A stretch of DNA of 64,000 nucleotides, from the NCBI GenBank assembly GCA_958296295.1, contig OY282460.1, forward strand, positions 2,728,001-2,792,000, written 5' to 3'. The stretch comes from an uncultured Pseudomonadales bacterium (GTDB lineage: Bacteria > Pseudomonadota > Gammaproteobacteria > Pseudomonadales > Azotimanducaceae). Below are positions 51,454 through 60,498 of this stretch, piece after piece. The notes beneath the pieces were generated by a model. The model did not search any database. It was given only the letters and a program-made list of their open reading frames with translations, and was not told the origin of the DNA. Made by a program: the position numbers and the translations under genes. Position 1 is the stretch's first letter, and every line of letters starts with the position of its first letter.

Positions 51454-52326
51454 CTACACTTTCTTCTTCTGCAAGGACGCGAAGATGCCTTGCGGACGAA
51501 CGAAGAGCATGACGAGCAGAATGACGAACGCCGTGACTTCGCCGAAGCCCGGCCACAAGTAGCGCAAAGCGAACTCTTCGGAAACGCCGATGAGCAAGCC
51601 GCCAACGATGGCCCCGGGCAGGCTGCCAAAACCGCCAACGATGGCAGCCGCGAAAGCCTTGATGCCGATGAAACCCATGTTCTGATCGATGAGGCTGATG
51701 GGTGCGAGGAGCATCCCCGCGGCGGCGGAAATGGCCGCGGAAATACCCCAAACCAGAGACGCGACGCGCTTCACCGGCACGCCGCTGTAGTACGCCGCCA
51801 GTTGGTTTTGCGATGCCGCCTGCATGGCCACGCCAAGGCGCGAGCGGCGGAAAAAGAGCCACAGCCCGCCGCACAGGAACGCGGTGGCGCCAATCACGAT
51901 TAGATTGTCGTAGCCGAACACCACCTCGCGGACCACCAACACCTCGCCCGCGTACGGCACGTCCAAAGTACGCGGATCCGTGCCCCAGATGTTCACCGCG
52001 ACGGTGCGCAGCACGAAGCCCAGGCCAATGGTCAGCATCAACACCGCGAACGGCGGCTCGCCGATCATGGGCCGCAGGACGCCTCTTTCCAGCGCCATGC
52101 CGAAGGCCAGCGCAACCACCAACGTGACGGCGAATCCCGCCAAGAACGGCATCGCCGCCAGATTGACGAAGGTGAACGCGACAAACGCGCCCATCATCAT
52201 CAACTCGCCCTGGGCGAAGTTGAGCATCTCCGTGGCTTTGTAGATGAGCACAAAGCCGAGCGCGATCAAACCGAAGACGCAGCCTTTGGAAAGGCCGCTC
52301 ACCAAGAGCTGCAGCAATTCGGACAT
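51454..52326 (-). CDS. livH: Branched-chain amino acid/amide ABC transporter permease LivH
   Basis: A 290-residue permease with about eight helices. It has LVSGLSKGCVFGLIALGFVL, YKATEMLNFAQGELMMMGAF, AMQAASQNQLAAYYSGVPVK and GIKAFAAAIVGGFGSLPGAI, the usual EAA-like and substrate path motifs. First gene of the liv operon. No periplasmic binding protein (livJ/K-type) gene is in the window, so the receptor is encoded elsewhere and the substrate (amino acid, amide or urea) cannot be stated. Confidence 0.94.
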   Translation of the reverse strand: MSELLQLLVSGLSKGCVFGLIALGFVLIYKATEMLNFAQGELMMMGAFVAFTFVNLAAMPFLAGFAVTLVVALAFGMALERGVLRPMIGEPPFAVLMLTIGLGFVLRTVAVNIWGTDPRTLDVPYAGEVLVVREVVFGYDNLIVIGATAFLCGGLWLFFRRSRLGVAMQAASQNQLAAYYSGVPVKRVASLVWGISAAISAAAGMLLAPISLIDQNMGFIGIKAFAAAIVGGFGSLPGAIVGGLLIGVSEEFALRYLWPGFGEVTAFVILLVMLFVRPQGIFASLQKKKV

Positions 52327-52383
52327 GGTCTTCCGGTGGGCGTTCTAGCGCCCTTTCCAGCGGTTACCGAGGTGGCCGAGAAA

Positions 52384-53292
52384 TCAAGAGTCGACCAGGC
52401 GACCTTCCTCGTCGCGCAACTCCGGCCCGTTCACGCGCACGCGGCCGTCGCCGAACTTCGCGTCCCTGTCGCGCAGCGTTTGGCGCAGGCCGACCTTGGC
52501 AACGGATTCGCGGAAGCCGAACGCGGCCTTGGTGTTGTGGCCTCGCACGTCGTTCTCGGCGGCCATGCGTTGCAGCGTCCGGGCGCCCATCAGCTCCAAG
52601 CCGGTGTTTATGATGCGCTTGTTCGTGGACAGCAGATCCGGATCGATCTTGCAAAGCCGGTCCGCGAGCTGCTCCACCTCGTTCTCCAGGTGCTCGCCGG
52701 GCACGGCTTTCAGCACCAGGCCGATCTGCTGCGCCTCCGCGCCACTGATGGAATCGCCGGTGAGCATCAACCGTTTGGCCCACTGCGGCCCCACGTTGTA
52801 GAGCCACATGTTGTTCGGCAAGGCGCCGAGATCCCGCGCCGGCGGGAACCCGAACAACGCGTCTTCGGCGCAAATGACCATGTCGCAAAGCAACGCCACG
52901 TCCGTGCCGCCGGCCAAGCAGTAGCCGTGAACCTGGGCGATGGACGGCTTGTGCATGTCGAACAGCGCCATGCGGTAGCGTTGCGCCCGTTCCAGCTGCC
53001 AGGCGTCGTCGTCGATGCTGCGCCCGCCGCGGTAGCGTCTGTCCTGCGATTGCACACGGGAGACCGGCACATGGCCATCCGCGCCCGTGAGATCGTAGCC
53101 GGCCGAAAACGCCCGCCCCGCGCCCCGCACGATCACGCAATGCACGCCGGTGTCGTTGTCCGCTTCCCAAAGCGCCTCGCTAAGCTCGGATTGCAGCTTC
53201 AGCGACAAGGCGTTCAGCTTCTCCGGGCGGTTCAACGTGATGCGGGCGCGCCCATCGGCCACTTCGTAAAGGATGCTGTCGAAATCGCTCAT
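52384..53292 (-). CDS. Enoyl-CoA hydratase/isomerase (crotonase) family protein
   Basis: A 302-residue crotonase-fold protein. Motifs: ITLNRPEKLNALSLKLQSEL, oxyanion strand RAFSAGYDLTG, HGYCLAGGTDVALLCDMVIC and EDALFGFPPARDLGALPNNM. The typical hydratase glutamates are not seen; the sequence resembles the crotonases used in carnitine or bile-acid-like CoA pathways. Start ATG 53292 (MSDFDSILYEV) precedes the conserved region; an ATG six codons upstream is possible. It lies upstream of livH on the same strand, about 60 bases away. Confidence 0.87.
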   Translation of the reverse strand: MSDFDSILYEVADGRARITLNRPEKLNALSLKLQSELSEALWEADNDTGVHCVIVRGAGRAFSAGYDLTGADGHVPVSRVQSQDRRYRGGRSIDDDAWQLERAQRYRMALFDMHKPSIAQVHGYCLAGGTDVALLCDMVICAEDALFGFPPARDLGALPNNMWLYNVGPQWAKRLMLTGDSISGAEAQQIGLVLKAVPGEHLENEVEQLADRLCKIDPDLLSTNKRIINTGLELMGARTLQRMAAENDVRGHNTKAAFGFRESVAKVGLRQTLRDRDAKFGDGRVRVNGPELRDEEGRLVDS

Positions 53293-53391
53293 TGGGCGTG
53301 TTTTTCCCATGCGCCGGGCGTTGTAGCGTAACGCAAATCACGATGGCGAATCGCACCCCCCGAGGGCGGTCGAGGGAACGGATCGCCTTGA

Positions 53392-54558
53392 CTAGCCGCC
53401 GAGTTGCCGTTCCACCACCCGCGCCATGAAGCTCGCGCCCAAGGTGAGCGCGTCGTCGTTGAAATCGTAGCCCGGATGGTGGACGGGCCGCGACGTTTCG
53501 CCGTCGCCGTTGCCGATGAGCAGATAGCAGCCGGGCACCTCCTCGGACATGAAGGAGAAGTCCTCGGAGCCGGTGCTGGGCGTGAAGTCGCGGCGCACCG
53601 CATCCTCGCCAACCAGGTCCACGCACGCTTGAGCGGCCATCTGCGTGGCCTGCTCGTCGTTCACCACCGGCAGGAAATTGGTGCGGAAATCCACCTCGGC
53701 GTCCGCTCCCAACGCGCCGACGACCGCATGCGCCAAGTCCGTCACGCGCTCCTCCAAGCGGGCCATCGTCTCCTTGCTGAAGGCTCGCGCCGTGCCGGCG
53801 AGCCGCACTGATCCGGGAATGACGTTGTAGGCGTCGCCGCCGTGGAATTGCGTCACCGACAGCACCGCGGTTTGCGTCGGCCGCACGTTGCGCGCCACCA
53901 CGGTTTGCAAGGCCGTCACCAGCTGAGCGCCCGCCACCACCGGGTCCACCGTCAGATCGGGGTGCGCGCCGTGGCCGCCCCTGCCGTTCACGCGAATGTC
54001 GAAAAAGGCGCCGGCGGCGGTGATGACGCCGGCTTTCACGCCGAACCGTCCCACCGGCATGCCCGGCGCGTTGTGCATGGCGAACAGCACGTCGCAGGGG
54101 AATTTCGCGAACAGCCCGTCCTCGACCATCGCCTTCGCGCCGCCCAGACCTTCCTCCGCTGGTTGGAAGATGAAGTGGACGCGGCCGCGAAAGTTGCGCG
54201 TGCGGGCCAAGTATTCGGCCGCGCCAAGCAACATCGTGGTGTGTCCATCGTGCCCGCACGCATGCATCACGCCATCGTGCGTTGAACGGTGCGCAAAGGT
54301 GTTCTCCTCGCGGATGGGCAGCGCGTCCATGTCCGCCCGCAGGCCGACCGCCCGCGTCTCGTTGCCGTTCTGCAACACGCCGACCACGCCGGTGCCGCCA
54401 ACGCCGGCGTACACGTCCATGCCGAACTCGCGGAGCTTGCGCGCCACGAATTCCGCCGTTCGCCGCTCTTGGAAACCCAGCTCCGGGTTCGCGTGGATGT
54501 CCCGCCGCCAGCGCGTCAGCGCCGCTTTGCGCTCGACTATGGCGTCGATTCCCAGCAT
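53392..54558 (-). CDS. M20 family amidohydrolase (HipO/IAA-amino acid hydrolase type)
   Basis: A 388-residue metallohydrolase. Motifs: RRDIHANPELGFQERRTAEF, LRADMDALPIREEN, MHACGHDGHTTMLLGAAEYL with the metal ligands, FIFQPAEEGLGGAKAMV, GRGGHGAHPDLTVDPV, TGSEDFSFM and the C-terminal HHPGYDFND. Members cleave N-acyl amino acids or amide-conjugated auxin. Start ATG 54558 (MLGIDAIVERKAALTRWR) is supported by family length. It is divergent from the small membrane gene at 54647. Confidence 0.93.
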   Translation of the reverse strand: MLGIDAIVERKAALTRWRRDIHANPELGFQERRTAEFVARKLREFGMDVYAGVGGTGVVGVLQNGNETRAVGLRADMDALPIREENTFAHRSTHDGVMHACGHDGHTTMLLGAAEYLARTRNFRGRVHFIFQPAEEGLGGAKAMVEDGLFAKFPCDVLFAMHNAPGMPVGRFGVKAGVITAAGAFFDIRVNGRGGHGAHPDLTVDPVVAGAQLVTALQTVVARNVRPTQTAVLSVTQFHGGDAYNVIPGSVRLAGTARAFSKETMARLEERVTDLAHAVVGALGADAEVDFRTNFLPVVNDEQATQMAAQACVDLVGEDAVRRDFTPSTGSEDFSFMSEEVPGCYLLIGNGDGETSRPVHHPGYDFNDDALTLGASFMARVVERQLGG

Positions 54559-54646
54559 GGCGGCATGGTAGCAGGTCGAACGGAAAACGTTGACCGCGCC
54601 CGTTGAAGATGGGTTAATCGGCGCATCTCGAATCCAGGCGCACCCA

Positions 54647-54865
54647 ATGAATTTCCTGGAACACTCCAACGCGGCACACGGGTTGATGGGGCCTGTTCTC
54701 TGTTTGGTCGGCGGGCTGTTGGGTCCGACGGGATTGTGGCTTGCGGGGGTTTCCGGCTTCATCGTCTTACCGATGGCGGCGATTATCATCCTGCTCTTCA
54801 CCATAATTGTGATTAGGGACAGGCGGCGCAAGCAGGCGAATCGCGCCGCTAGCGAGCGGCGCTAG
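54647..54865 (+). CDS. Small membrane protein, unknown function
   Basis: A 72-residue protein with two predicted helices (LMGPVLCLVGGLLGPTGLWL and FIVLPMAAIIILLFTIIVI) and a basic tail (RDRRRKQANRAASERR). ATG 54647 is chosen from two in-frame starts because it places charged residues correctly; no clear ribosome binding site is visible. It lies between the M20 gene and the quinoprotein gene. The family is not recognised. Confidence 0.55.
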   Translation: MNFLEHSNAAHGLMGPVLCLVGGLLGPTGLWLAGVSGFIVLPMAAIIILLFTIIVIRDRRRKQANRAASERR

Positions 54866-54999
54866 GACGTCCTGCTCGACCAACCTCAACGGCGGGTTCC
54901 AGGGCCGTCGCCCGGAGTTCTGAAGACGATCTAGACCTTGTGCGCCGATGTCGCCCGACCACGATAAGATGACGGCTTAACGCGCCTTAAGAGTCCCGC

Positions 55000-56835
55000 A
55001 TGGCCTATCGACTGCCCATCGCGTTCCCACAACGAGCTCGCAGACGAGTTCTGGGTGCCCTCGCCTTCGCTTTGGCGGCCGGCGCGGCGGCAGGGCCCGC
55101 CGAGGACTACGCCAAGCACTGCGCGTCCTGCCACGAAAATCCCGCCGACGCCAAGGTGCCGACTCTCGCCGGCATGCAGCGGATGCACAGCTTGCGCCTG
55201 CGGCACGCCTTGCTGCGGGGCAAGATGCGCGAGTACACCACCGGGATGGGCAGGGCGGACGTCTTGGCGCTGGTGGAACACTTGGCTGGCGATCAGCACG
55301 ACCGCGTGCCCGATGCCGCCTACTGCCGGGCCGCCACGCCGGTGACAGAGGTGCGTCTCGGCCATTGGGGGTTCGATGCCGGCAATAGCCGTTGGCAGCG
55401 CGACGCCCGTCTCGGCGACGCAGGGGCGCTGCGGCTGAAGTGGGCGTTCGGCGTGCCCGGCGTCTCCGAAATGCGCTCGCAGCCGGCGGTGACGAACAGC
55501 ACCATCTACCTGCCCACCGTCACCGGCCGTTTGTACGCGCTCGACCGCGAAACGGGGTGCATTCGTTGGGTCTACAGCGCCGAGCGGCCCTTGCGCACCG
55601 CCGCCACCATAGGCCGCGTCAAGGGCCGCCCGACATTGTTCGTGGGCGACATGGAGGCTGTCATTCACGCCGTTGACGCGGCCACCGGCGCCGGCGTCTG
55701 GCAATCGTCGGCGGCGTTGTTCGACGCCTCCGTCACCACCGGCGCGCCGGTGCAGCACGGCAGCCGTCTGTTCGTGCCGGTTTCCGCGTTCGGCGTGGCG
55801 CTGGCCATGCGGCCGCAGTACGAATGCTGCAAATCCCACGGTGGCGTGCAGGCGCTCGACGCCGACACCGGCGAGATCCTGTGGACCACCCATATGACCG
55901 AGGACGCCAAGCCCACTTACAAGAGCGAACTCGGCGTGCAGATGTGGGGGCCGTCCGGGGCCGCCGTGTGGACCTCGCCGGCCATCGACGCCAAACGCGG
56001 CGTGCTGTACGTCGGCACGGGCGAGAACACCTCATCCCCGGCTACCGAGCTGTCCGACGCCATCGTCGCCATCGACATGGAGAACGGCGACATCAAGTGG
56101 CATTTCCAAGGCACGGCCGGCGACGCGTTCAACATGGCGTGTGGTCGGCGAGGGCCGGCCGGCGCGAATTGCCCCAAGGAGAACGGCCCGGATTTCGATT
56201 TCGGCGCGTCCGTGGTCATCGCCCGGAACTCGAAGGGCAAGGACGTGCTTCTCGCCGGACAAAAATCCGGCGCCGTGTTCGCCTTGGATCCGGACAAGCA
56301 GGGCGAAGTGATTTGGCAGCGCCGCTTGAGCCCGGGCAGCGCCTTGGGCGGCGTGCATTGGGGCATTGCCGCGGACGAAACCCAAGTGTATGTTGCGATT
56401 GGCGATCCGCCCGGTGTGCCGGAACGTCGGCCGGGCGTGCAAGCGCTGCGGATCGACGATGGGGCGGACGTGTGGCGGCATGTTGGCGAGCGCGGCTGCA
56501 CGCCCAAGCGCACCTCGGAGCCGTGGCCGGAGTGCTCGTTCCGCCACGAGTTTTCGGCGGCGGTGAGCCTCGCCGGCGACGTGGTGCTCGCGGGTGCCCT
56601 GGACGGGCGCGTCTTGGCCTTGGACAGAAAGGACGGGACGGTGAAGTGGACGTTCGCCACCAATCGCTCCTTCACGACCGTGAACGAGATCGAGGCCCAC
56701 GGCGGCGCCATCGACAACGCCGGCGTGGTGGCCGTGGACGATCTCGTGATCGCCCCTTCCGGCTACGGCTTATTTGGCATGCCCGGCAACGCGCTTTTGG
56801 TGTTTGCCGCCGGAGAAGCGTCGCCGGAACCGTAG
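55000..56835 (+). CDS. Periplasmic quinoprotein with N-terminal cytochrome c domain (PVA dehydrogenase-like)
   Basis: A 611-residue exported protein. After a signal peptide there is a heme-c site C41-A-S-C44-H45, then a PQQ-type eight-bladed propeller with repeated tryptophan-docking motifs: ALDRETGCIRWVY, AVDAATGAGVWQ, ALDADTGEILWTT, AIDMENGDIKW and ALDRKDGTVKW. Also present are CCKSHGG and WTSPAIDAKRGVLYVGTGEN. This cytochrome-plus-propeller order is that of polyvinyl alcohol dehydrogenase; the real substrate may be another secondary alcohol. The CC pair resembles the vicinal-cysteine disulfide of PQQ dehydrogenases. Expressed alone. Confidence 0.9.
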   Translation: MAYRLPIAFPQRARRRVLGALAFALAAGAAAGPAEDYAKHCASCHENPADAKVPTLAGMQRMHSLRLRHALLRGKMREYTTGMGRADVLALVEHLAGDQHDRVPDAAYCRAATPVTEVRLGHWGFDAGNSRWQRDARLGDAGALRLKWAFGVPGVSEMRSQPAVTNSTIYLPTVTGRLYALDRETGCIRWVYSAERPLRTAATIGRVKGRPTLFVGDMEAVIHAVDAATGAGVWQSSAALFDASVTTGAPVQHGSRLFVPVSAFGVALAMRPQYECCKSHGGVQALDADTGEILWTTHMTEDAKPTYKSELGVQMWGPSGAAVWTSPAIDAKRGVLYVGTGENTSSPATELSDAIVAIDMENGDIKWHFQGTAGDAFNMACGRRGPAGANCPKENGPDFDFGASVVIARNSKGKDVLLAGQKSGAVFALDPDKQGEVIWQRRLSPGSALGGVHWGIAADETQVYVAIGDPPGVPERRPGVQALRIDDGADVWRHVGERGCTPKRTSEPWPECSFRHEFSAAVSLAGDVVLAGALDGRVLALDRKDGTVKWTFATNRSFTTVNEIEAHGGAIDNAGVVAVDDLVIAPSGYGLFGMPGNALLVFAAGEASPEP

Positions 56836-56884
56836 CGGCGCGCTGCCGGACAAAAACGGGCGCAAGGGCTCCTGCCCAGCCGCC

Positions 56885-57796
56885 TCAACCGCCGCTGACG
56901 GCGGCGGCCGCCGCGTCGCGCTTCTCCATCAATCGCGCCAGCAGCACGCCGGTCTCGAAGAGGAGCCACGCCGGCAGCGCCAGCAGCACTTGGCTGATCA
57001 CGTCCGGCGGGGTCAACAACATGCCGACGACGAAACAGCCAACGATCACGTACGGGCGTTTGCGCGCCATGCCGCTTGCGGACGCGAGACCGGTCATCGC
57101 CAGCAGCACCGTGGCGACCGGAATCTCGAAAGCGACGCCGAAGGCGAAGAACATCTTCAGCACGAAATCCAGATAGTGATTGATGTCCGTCATCATCGTG
57201 ACGTCGGCGAGACCGGCGCCGATCAGCGCGAAGAAGCGGAACGCCAGCGGAAAGACGACGAAATAGGCGAACGCCATGCCCAAATAGAAGAGCACCACGC
57301 TGGAAGCCAAAAGCGGCACCGCGAAACGTTTTTCCCGCAAGTAGAGGCCCGGTGAAACAAAACCCCACGCCTGGTGCAGCAGAAACGGGATCGCGAGGAA
57401 AACTGTCGCGTAAACGGAGAGGCGGAACGGGGTGAGGAAAGGCGTCGCCACTTGGGTCGCGATCATGTCCCCCGGCAATTGGGCGCGGAGCGGATCCGAG
57501 ACGAAATCAAAGATCTCGTTGCTGAAGTAGAAGACAACCGGGAAGATGATCAGCACCGCCACGAAACTGCGCAACAGGCGCCGCCGCAATTCGAGCAGGT
57601 GGGCCAGGAAGGGCTGCTCGTCGTTGTCCACGCGTTCGTCGTGCGAACGTTCGCGTTCGTCGCGAGCGCGTTCGGCGTCCGCCGTCGGGCCGCCTTGGGC
57701 CCCGTCAACGCTCGTGGCGTCCTCGTCTTCGCGGCCGGCCGCCACGGGCGGGCTATGTTGGGCGGGCGGCGCCTTCGGCCGCGCCACTGGCGGCAC
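56885..57796 (-). CDS. tatC: Sec-independent protein translocase TatC
   Basis: A 303-residue version of the six-helix Tat receptor. The core starts EQPFLAHLLELRRRLLRSFV, contains FVSPGLYLREKRFAVPLL, FFALIGAGLADVTMMTDINH, YLDFVLKMFFAFGVAFEIPV and RKRPYVIVGCFVVGMLLTPPD. From ATG 57796 there is an extra 55-residue acidic/basic low-complexity leader overlapping tatB by 44 bases. GTG 57631 (DNDEQPFLAHLLEL) would give the usual length of about 248 residues. Third gene of tatABC. Confidence 0.93.
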   Translation of the reverse strand: MPPVARPKAPPAQHSPPVAAGREDEDATSVDGAQGGPTADAERARDERERSHDERVDNDEQPFLAHLLELRRRLLRSFVAVLIIFPVVFYFSNEIFDFVSDPLRAQLPGDMIATQVATPFLTPFRLSVYATVFLAIPFLLHQAWGFVSPGLYLREKRFAVPLLASSVVLFYLGMAFAYFVVFPLAFRFFALIGAGLADVTMMTDINHYLDFVLKMFFAFGVAFEIPVATVLLAMTGLASASGMARKRPYVIVGCFVVGMLLTPPDVISQVLLALPAWLLFETGVLLARLMEKRDAAAAAVSGG

Positions 57797-58121
57797 GGTC
57801 GGCGTCCGGCAAGGCGGTGGACTCGACGCCCGGCGAAGACTCGCCGCCCGGCGATTCGCCGGCCATGTCCTTGCCCATGGCCTTGACTTCCCGTTCCACG
57901 CGCTTCACATCGGCCATGATCTGCTCGTTGTGCAATTGCCGGCGCACTTCGTCCATGCCGATCTCGCGCTCCACCTCGGTCTTCACGTTGTAGTAGCTGC
58001 GACGCAGCCGACCAATCCACAGCCCCAGCGTGCGCAAGGCCGCCGGCAACCGCTGCGGGCCAAGCACCACCAACGCCACGACGGCGGCGATGAAGAACTC
58101 GGGAAACCCGATGTCAAACAT
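57753..58121 (-). CDS. tatB: Sec-independent protein translocase TatB
   Basis: A 122-residue protein with the N-terminal helix [20 protein letters not shown] followed by [20 protein letters not shown] and an amphipathic helix rich in Arg and Glu. It ends in a Ser/Gly-rich tail. The Glu at position 8 and the Gly-Pro pair are typical TatB features. Start ATG 58121 overlaps the tatA end by 8 bases. With TatC it binds twin-arginine signal peptides. Confidence 0.94.
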   Translation of the reverse strand: MFDIGFPEFFIAAVVALVVLGPQRLPAALRTLGLWIGRLRRSYYNVKTEVEREIGMDEVRRQLHNEQIMADVKRVEREVKAMGKDMAGESPGGESSPGVESTALPDADRAASGAAEGAARPT

Positions 58122-58350
58122 GCTGCTTTTGGTCGCCCGCCGCAGCTTTGCCGGATTCCGCGGATTCCCGCGCCACGGCTTGCGCCGCATCGGATTCGCC
58201 GGCGGCGTCTTTCTCGCGCACGGCGTTGCGGAATCCCTTTATGGCGTTGCCGAGTTCCGATCCCAAACTCTTGATGCGCTTGGGGCCGAAAACCACAAGC
58301 ACGATGAGCAGCACCACCACCACGACCATCAGTTCCTTGGGGCCGAACAT
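58114..58350 (-). CDS. tatA: Sec-independent protein translocase TatA
   Basis: A 78-residue pore-forming subunit. One N-terminal helix ([18 protein letters not shown]) is followed by [20 protein letters not shown] and an acidic tail. The Phe-Gly hinge motif (VFGPKRI) is present. Start ATG 58350 has an AGGAGG site upstream. First gene of tatABC. Confidence 0.94.
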   Translation of the reverse strand: MFGPKELMVVVVVLLIVLVVFGPKRIKSLGSELGNAIKGFRNAVREKDAAGESDAAQAVARESAESGKAAAGDQKQHV

Positions 58351-58691
58351 GCTCGTCCTCCTGTGTTGGAATTGATCGGATTGTAGAGCAATCCAACAGC
58401 CAGTGGCGGCGAGGTCGGTGAGGTGACACCCGAACGGGCAACGCGTTACAGTCTCTGGGGGCTTGGGTGACGATGCCAAGCCCTATCAGGGATCGTGGAA
58501 GAGTGCTGGAGGTCAGCCGCGACGACAAGGGAGCGGCCTGAACTGCCGGCAACTTGGCAGCAGCCAAGTGCCGCCGCGGAGCGTTGAGCCTGTCAACGAT
58601 TGTCACCGAGAACGGCGGGTAGAAGTCCCGCACGAGAACGTCTTCCGAGTCGTCGTCGGGCAGCGGAACGCTCACCGGCCAGGGAGGTGAC
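58351..58691. other. Gene-free, strongly structured intergenic region
   Basis: No convincing ORF. A large imperfect hairpin is formed by CGGCAACTTGGC (58547-58558) and GCCAAGTGCCG (58563-58573), with one bulged base and an AGCA loop. A second stem is GCGGG/CCCGC around TAGAAGT near 58615-58632. The part nearest tatA should contain its promoter. It could be a noncoding RNA, a remnant of a mobile ribozyme or repeat, or two convergent terminators. No family was recognised. Confidence 0.45.
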
Positions 58692-59276
58692 TCAGCCCCG
58701 GTCGGCCGCCTCCACGTCGGGGTGGCCTTCCAAGTGGTAGGCGAGCAGCCAGTCCTTCGCCGCGCCCACGCCGACACGGCGGCGCGCGCGAACGCGCCCG
58801 GCCCGCCCACCCGCATTGGGGTCGAAAGCGATGCGCAACCCGGCCGCGGCGCACAGATCCGCGCCGTAGTGGCGCATATCCACCGCGAACGCCTCGCAGA
58901 GCTTGGCGGGGCCGTTCACCAACCGCCCGTCCGGCGGCGGGCGGCCGTCGCGGGCGCGCCGTGAGCGCATGATGGCGATGCCCGCGACCGGCGCCACGGC
59001 GCGGATCAGCACGCAGCCCGGCACTCCCGCAGGTTCCGCCACCACGTTCAGGCAGCAATGCTGCCGCGTGCGGTAGACGTAGGCGTGGCCCGGCGGGCCA
59101 AAGAGCACTTCGGTGCGCGGCGTGCGGCCGCGGAAAACATGCGCCGCCGGGTCGTCCCGCGCCAGATACGCCTCGGTTTCCACGATGCGGCCCGCCACCT
59201 CGCCGTGGGCGAGCAGCATTCCCAGCAAGTCGGGTGCCACCTCGCGGGGGTCCCGGGCGAAGAACTCCCGGTTCAC
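58692..59276 (-). CDS. mpg: 3-methyladenine DNA glycosylase (AAG/Mpg family)
   Basis: A 194-residue base-excision repair enzyme removing alkylated purines. Motifs: FFARDPREVAPDLLGMLL, GRIVETEAYLARDDPAAHVF with the catalytic Glu, RTEVLFGPPGHAYVYRTRQH, CLNVVAE, VLIRAVAP and NGPAKLCEAFAVD. Start GTG 59276 gives the usual N-terminus (MNREFFARD). It is divergent from the ankyrin gene, sharing a short promoter region. Confidence 0.93.
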   Translation of the reverse strand: MNREFFARDPREVAPDLLGMLLAHGEVAGRIVETEAYLARDDPAAHVFRGRTPRTEVLFGPPGHAYVYRTRQHCCLNVVAEPAGVPGCVLIRAVAPVAGIAIMRSRRARDGRPPPDGRLVNGPAKLCEAFAVDMRHYGADLCAAAGLRIAFDPNAGGRAGRVRARRRVGVGAAKDWLLAYHLEGHPDVEAADRG

Positions 59277-59330
59277 GCCGCAAACGCCGCGCTCAAGGCC
59301 GGCGCCGCCGGGGGATGACCGACCGGCGGC

Positions 59331-59336
59331 TATACT
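59331..59336 (+). promoter_or_regulatory. Candidate -10 element for the ankyrin gene
   Basis: TATACT at 59331-59336 is 33 bases before ATG 59369. No good -35 box is visible at 17 bases. If functional, it rules out the upstream ATG at 59315 as the translation start. Confidence 0.3.
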
Positions 59337-59368
59337 CGGCCCAACTCGACCCACGACAGCGAGCGGAC

Positions 59369-60463
59369 ATGACCTACCGGGCCTACACCGCCGACCTTTC
59401 ATTCTATGCGGGCTACATTGAGGCGCTAGCCGCCGAGGCCCGTTCGGGCCTGCCGGAGGCGCTGCGCCGAATGGTCGCCCATGCGCCGCGGCTCGGCGGC
59501 ATGACGGTCGAGGCGGCGCAACGGGCAACACCCAACGTCGACGACGCGCGCGCCGTGTACGCCGGCGAACACGGCTTCACCGATTGGTCGGCGTTCAAGG
59601 CCCATCTGGCCGCCATCGCCGCCGATAGCAGTGTCGAGCCGTTTTGCGCGTTCATTCGCGATGTCGAAGGGGCACGGACAGACGCCGTGGCTGCCGCGCT
59701 GGACGCGGACCCGGACCTGGTAGGCGGCATCGCGTCCACCGCCAAGACGCCACTGCACAGCGCCGGCGTCGGATCTAACACCGCGATGGCCCACTTGCTT
59801 CTCGAACGCGGCGCGAACCCGCGCACCGAGTGCCCGCTGCCCGGCGGCACGCCTTTGGCGCATGCGTTGGTTTGGGGCGCGGTGGAGATAGCGGACGTCA
59901 TCGCCGCGGTGGACGTGACGCCCCGGAACCTGCGCACATTGGCCGGCCTTGGCGACATCGACGGCATGGAATCGATGTGGAACGAGGCCGGCCATCTGGC
60001 CCCCGAGGCGTTCGCGGGGAGGGAATACTACCGCCCCAACTACGGCTGGTACCCGTGGCGACCCGCTCCTTGCGCCAGCGAAGTGCTCAGCGAGGCCTTC
60101 ATCTACGCCGCCACCAACGGCCGCATTCGCGCTGCCGAGTTCCTCCTGCGGCGCGGGGCCGCCGTGGATGGCCAGGCCTACCGAACCACGGCCCTCATCC
60201 GCGCCGCGTGGAAGGGCCGTCTGGAAACCGTGGACTGGCTGCTGGCCCATGGTGCGGCCCTCAACGGCCGCGGCTGGCTCGGCGGCCACGCGAAGGGTGT
60301 CACGGCCTTGCACATGGCCGCGAGCAACGACCATGTGGAGATGACGCAGCGGCTGCTCTCGCTCGGCGCGGACGCCACCGCGCGCGATGCGCTTTACAAC
60401 GGCACACCGCTCGGCTGGGCCGAGTTCCACGGCTGCGAGCGCACCGCGGCGCTGTTGCGCTAG
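59369..60463 (+). CDS. Ankyrin-repeat protein
   Basis: A 364-residue protein. The N-terminal 100 residues contain a segment with FTDWSAFKAHL, a short motif seen in front of ankyrin arrays. Ankyrin repeats follow: TPLHSAGVGSNTAMAHLLLE with RGANP, then EAFIYAATNGRIRAAEFLLR, TALIRAAWKGRLETVDWLLA, and TALHMAASNDHVEMTQRLLS with LGADATARD. It has no signal peptide and should be cytoplasmic. Start ATG 59369 is chosen because a TATACT element lies just upstream. Bacterial ankyrin proteins mediate protein contacts; the partner is unknown. Confidence 0.85.
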   Translation: MTYRAYTADLSFYAGYIEALAAEARSGLPEALRRMVAHAPRLGGMTVEAAQRATPNVDDARAVYAGEHGFTDWSAFKAHLAAIAADSSVEPFCAFIRDVEGARTDAVAAALDADPDLVGGIASTAKTPLHSAGVGSNTAMAHLLLERGANPRTECPLPGGTPLAHALVWGAVEIADVIAAVDVTPRNLRTLAGLGDIDGMESMWNEAGHLAPEAFAGREYYRPNYGWYPWRPAPCASEVLSEAFIYAATNGRIRAAEFLLRRGAAVDGQAYRTTALIRAAWKGRLETVDWLLAHGAALNGRGWLGGHAKGVTALHMAASNDHVEMTQRLLSLGADATARDALYNGTPLGWAEFHGCERTAALLR

Positions 60464-60498
60464 CGCCCGGTTTTTTCGCACTCGCAACGGAGCCCCTC

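Noticed and set aside
58463..58690. 75-codon + frame in the tatA-mpg gap
   Set aside because: It covers the hairpins, has no ribosome binding site and no recognisable motif.
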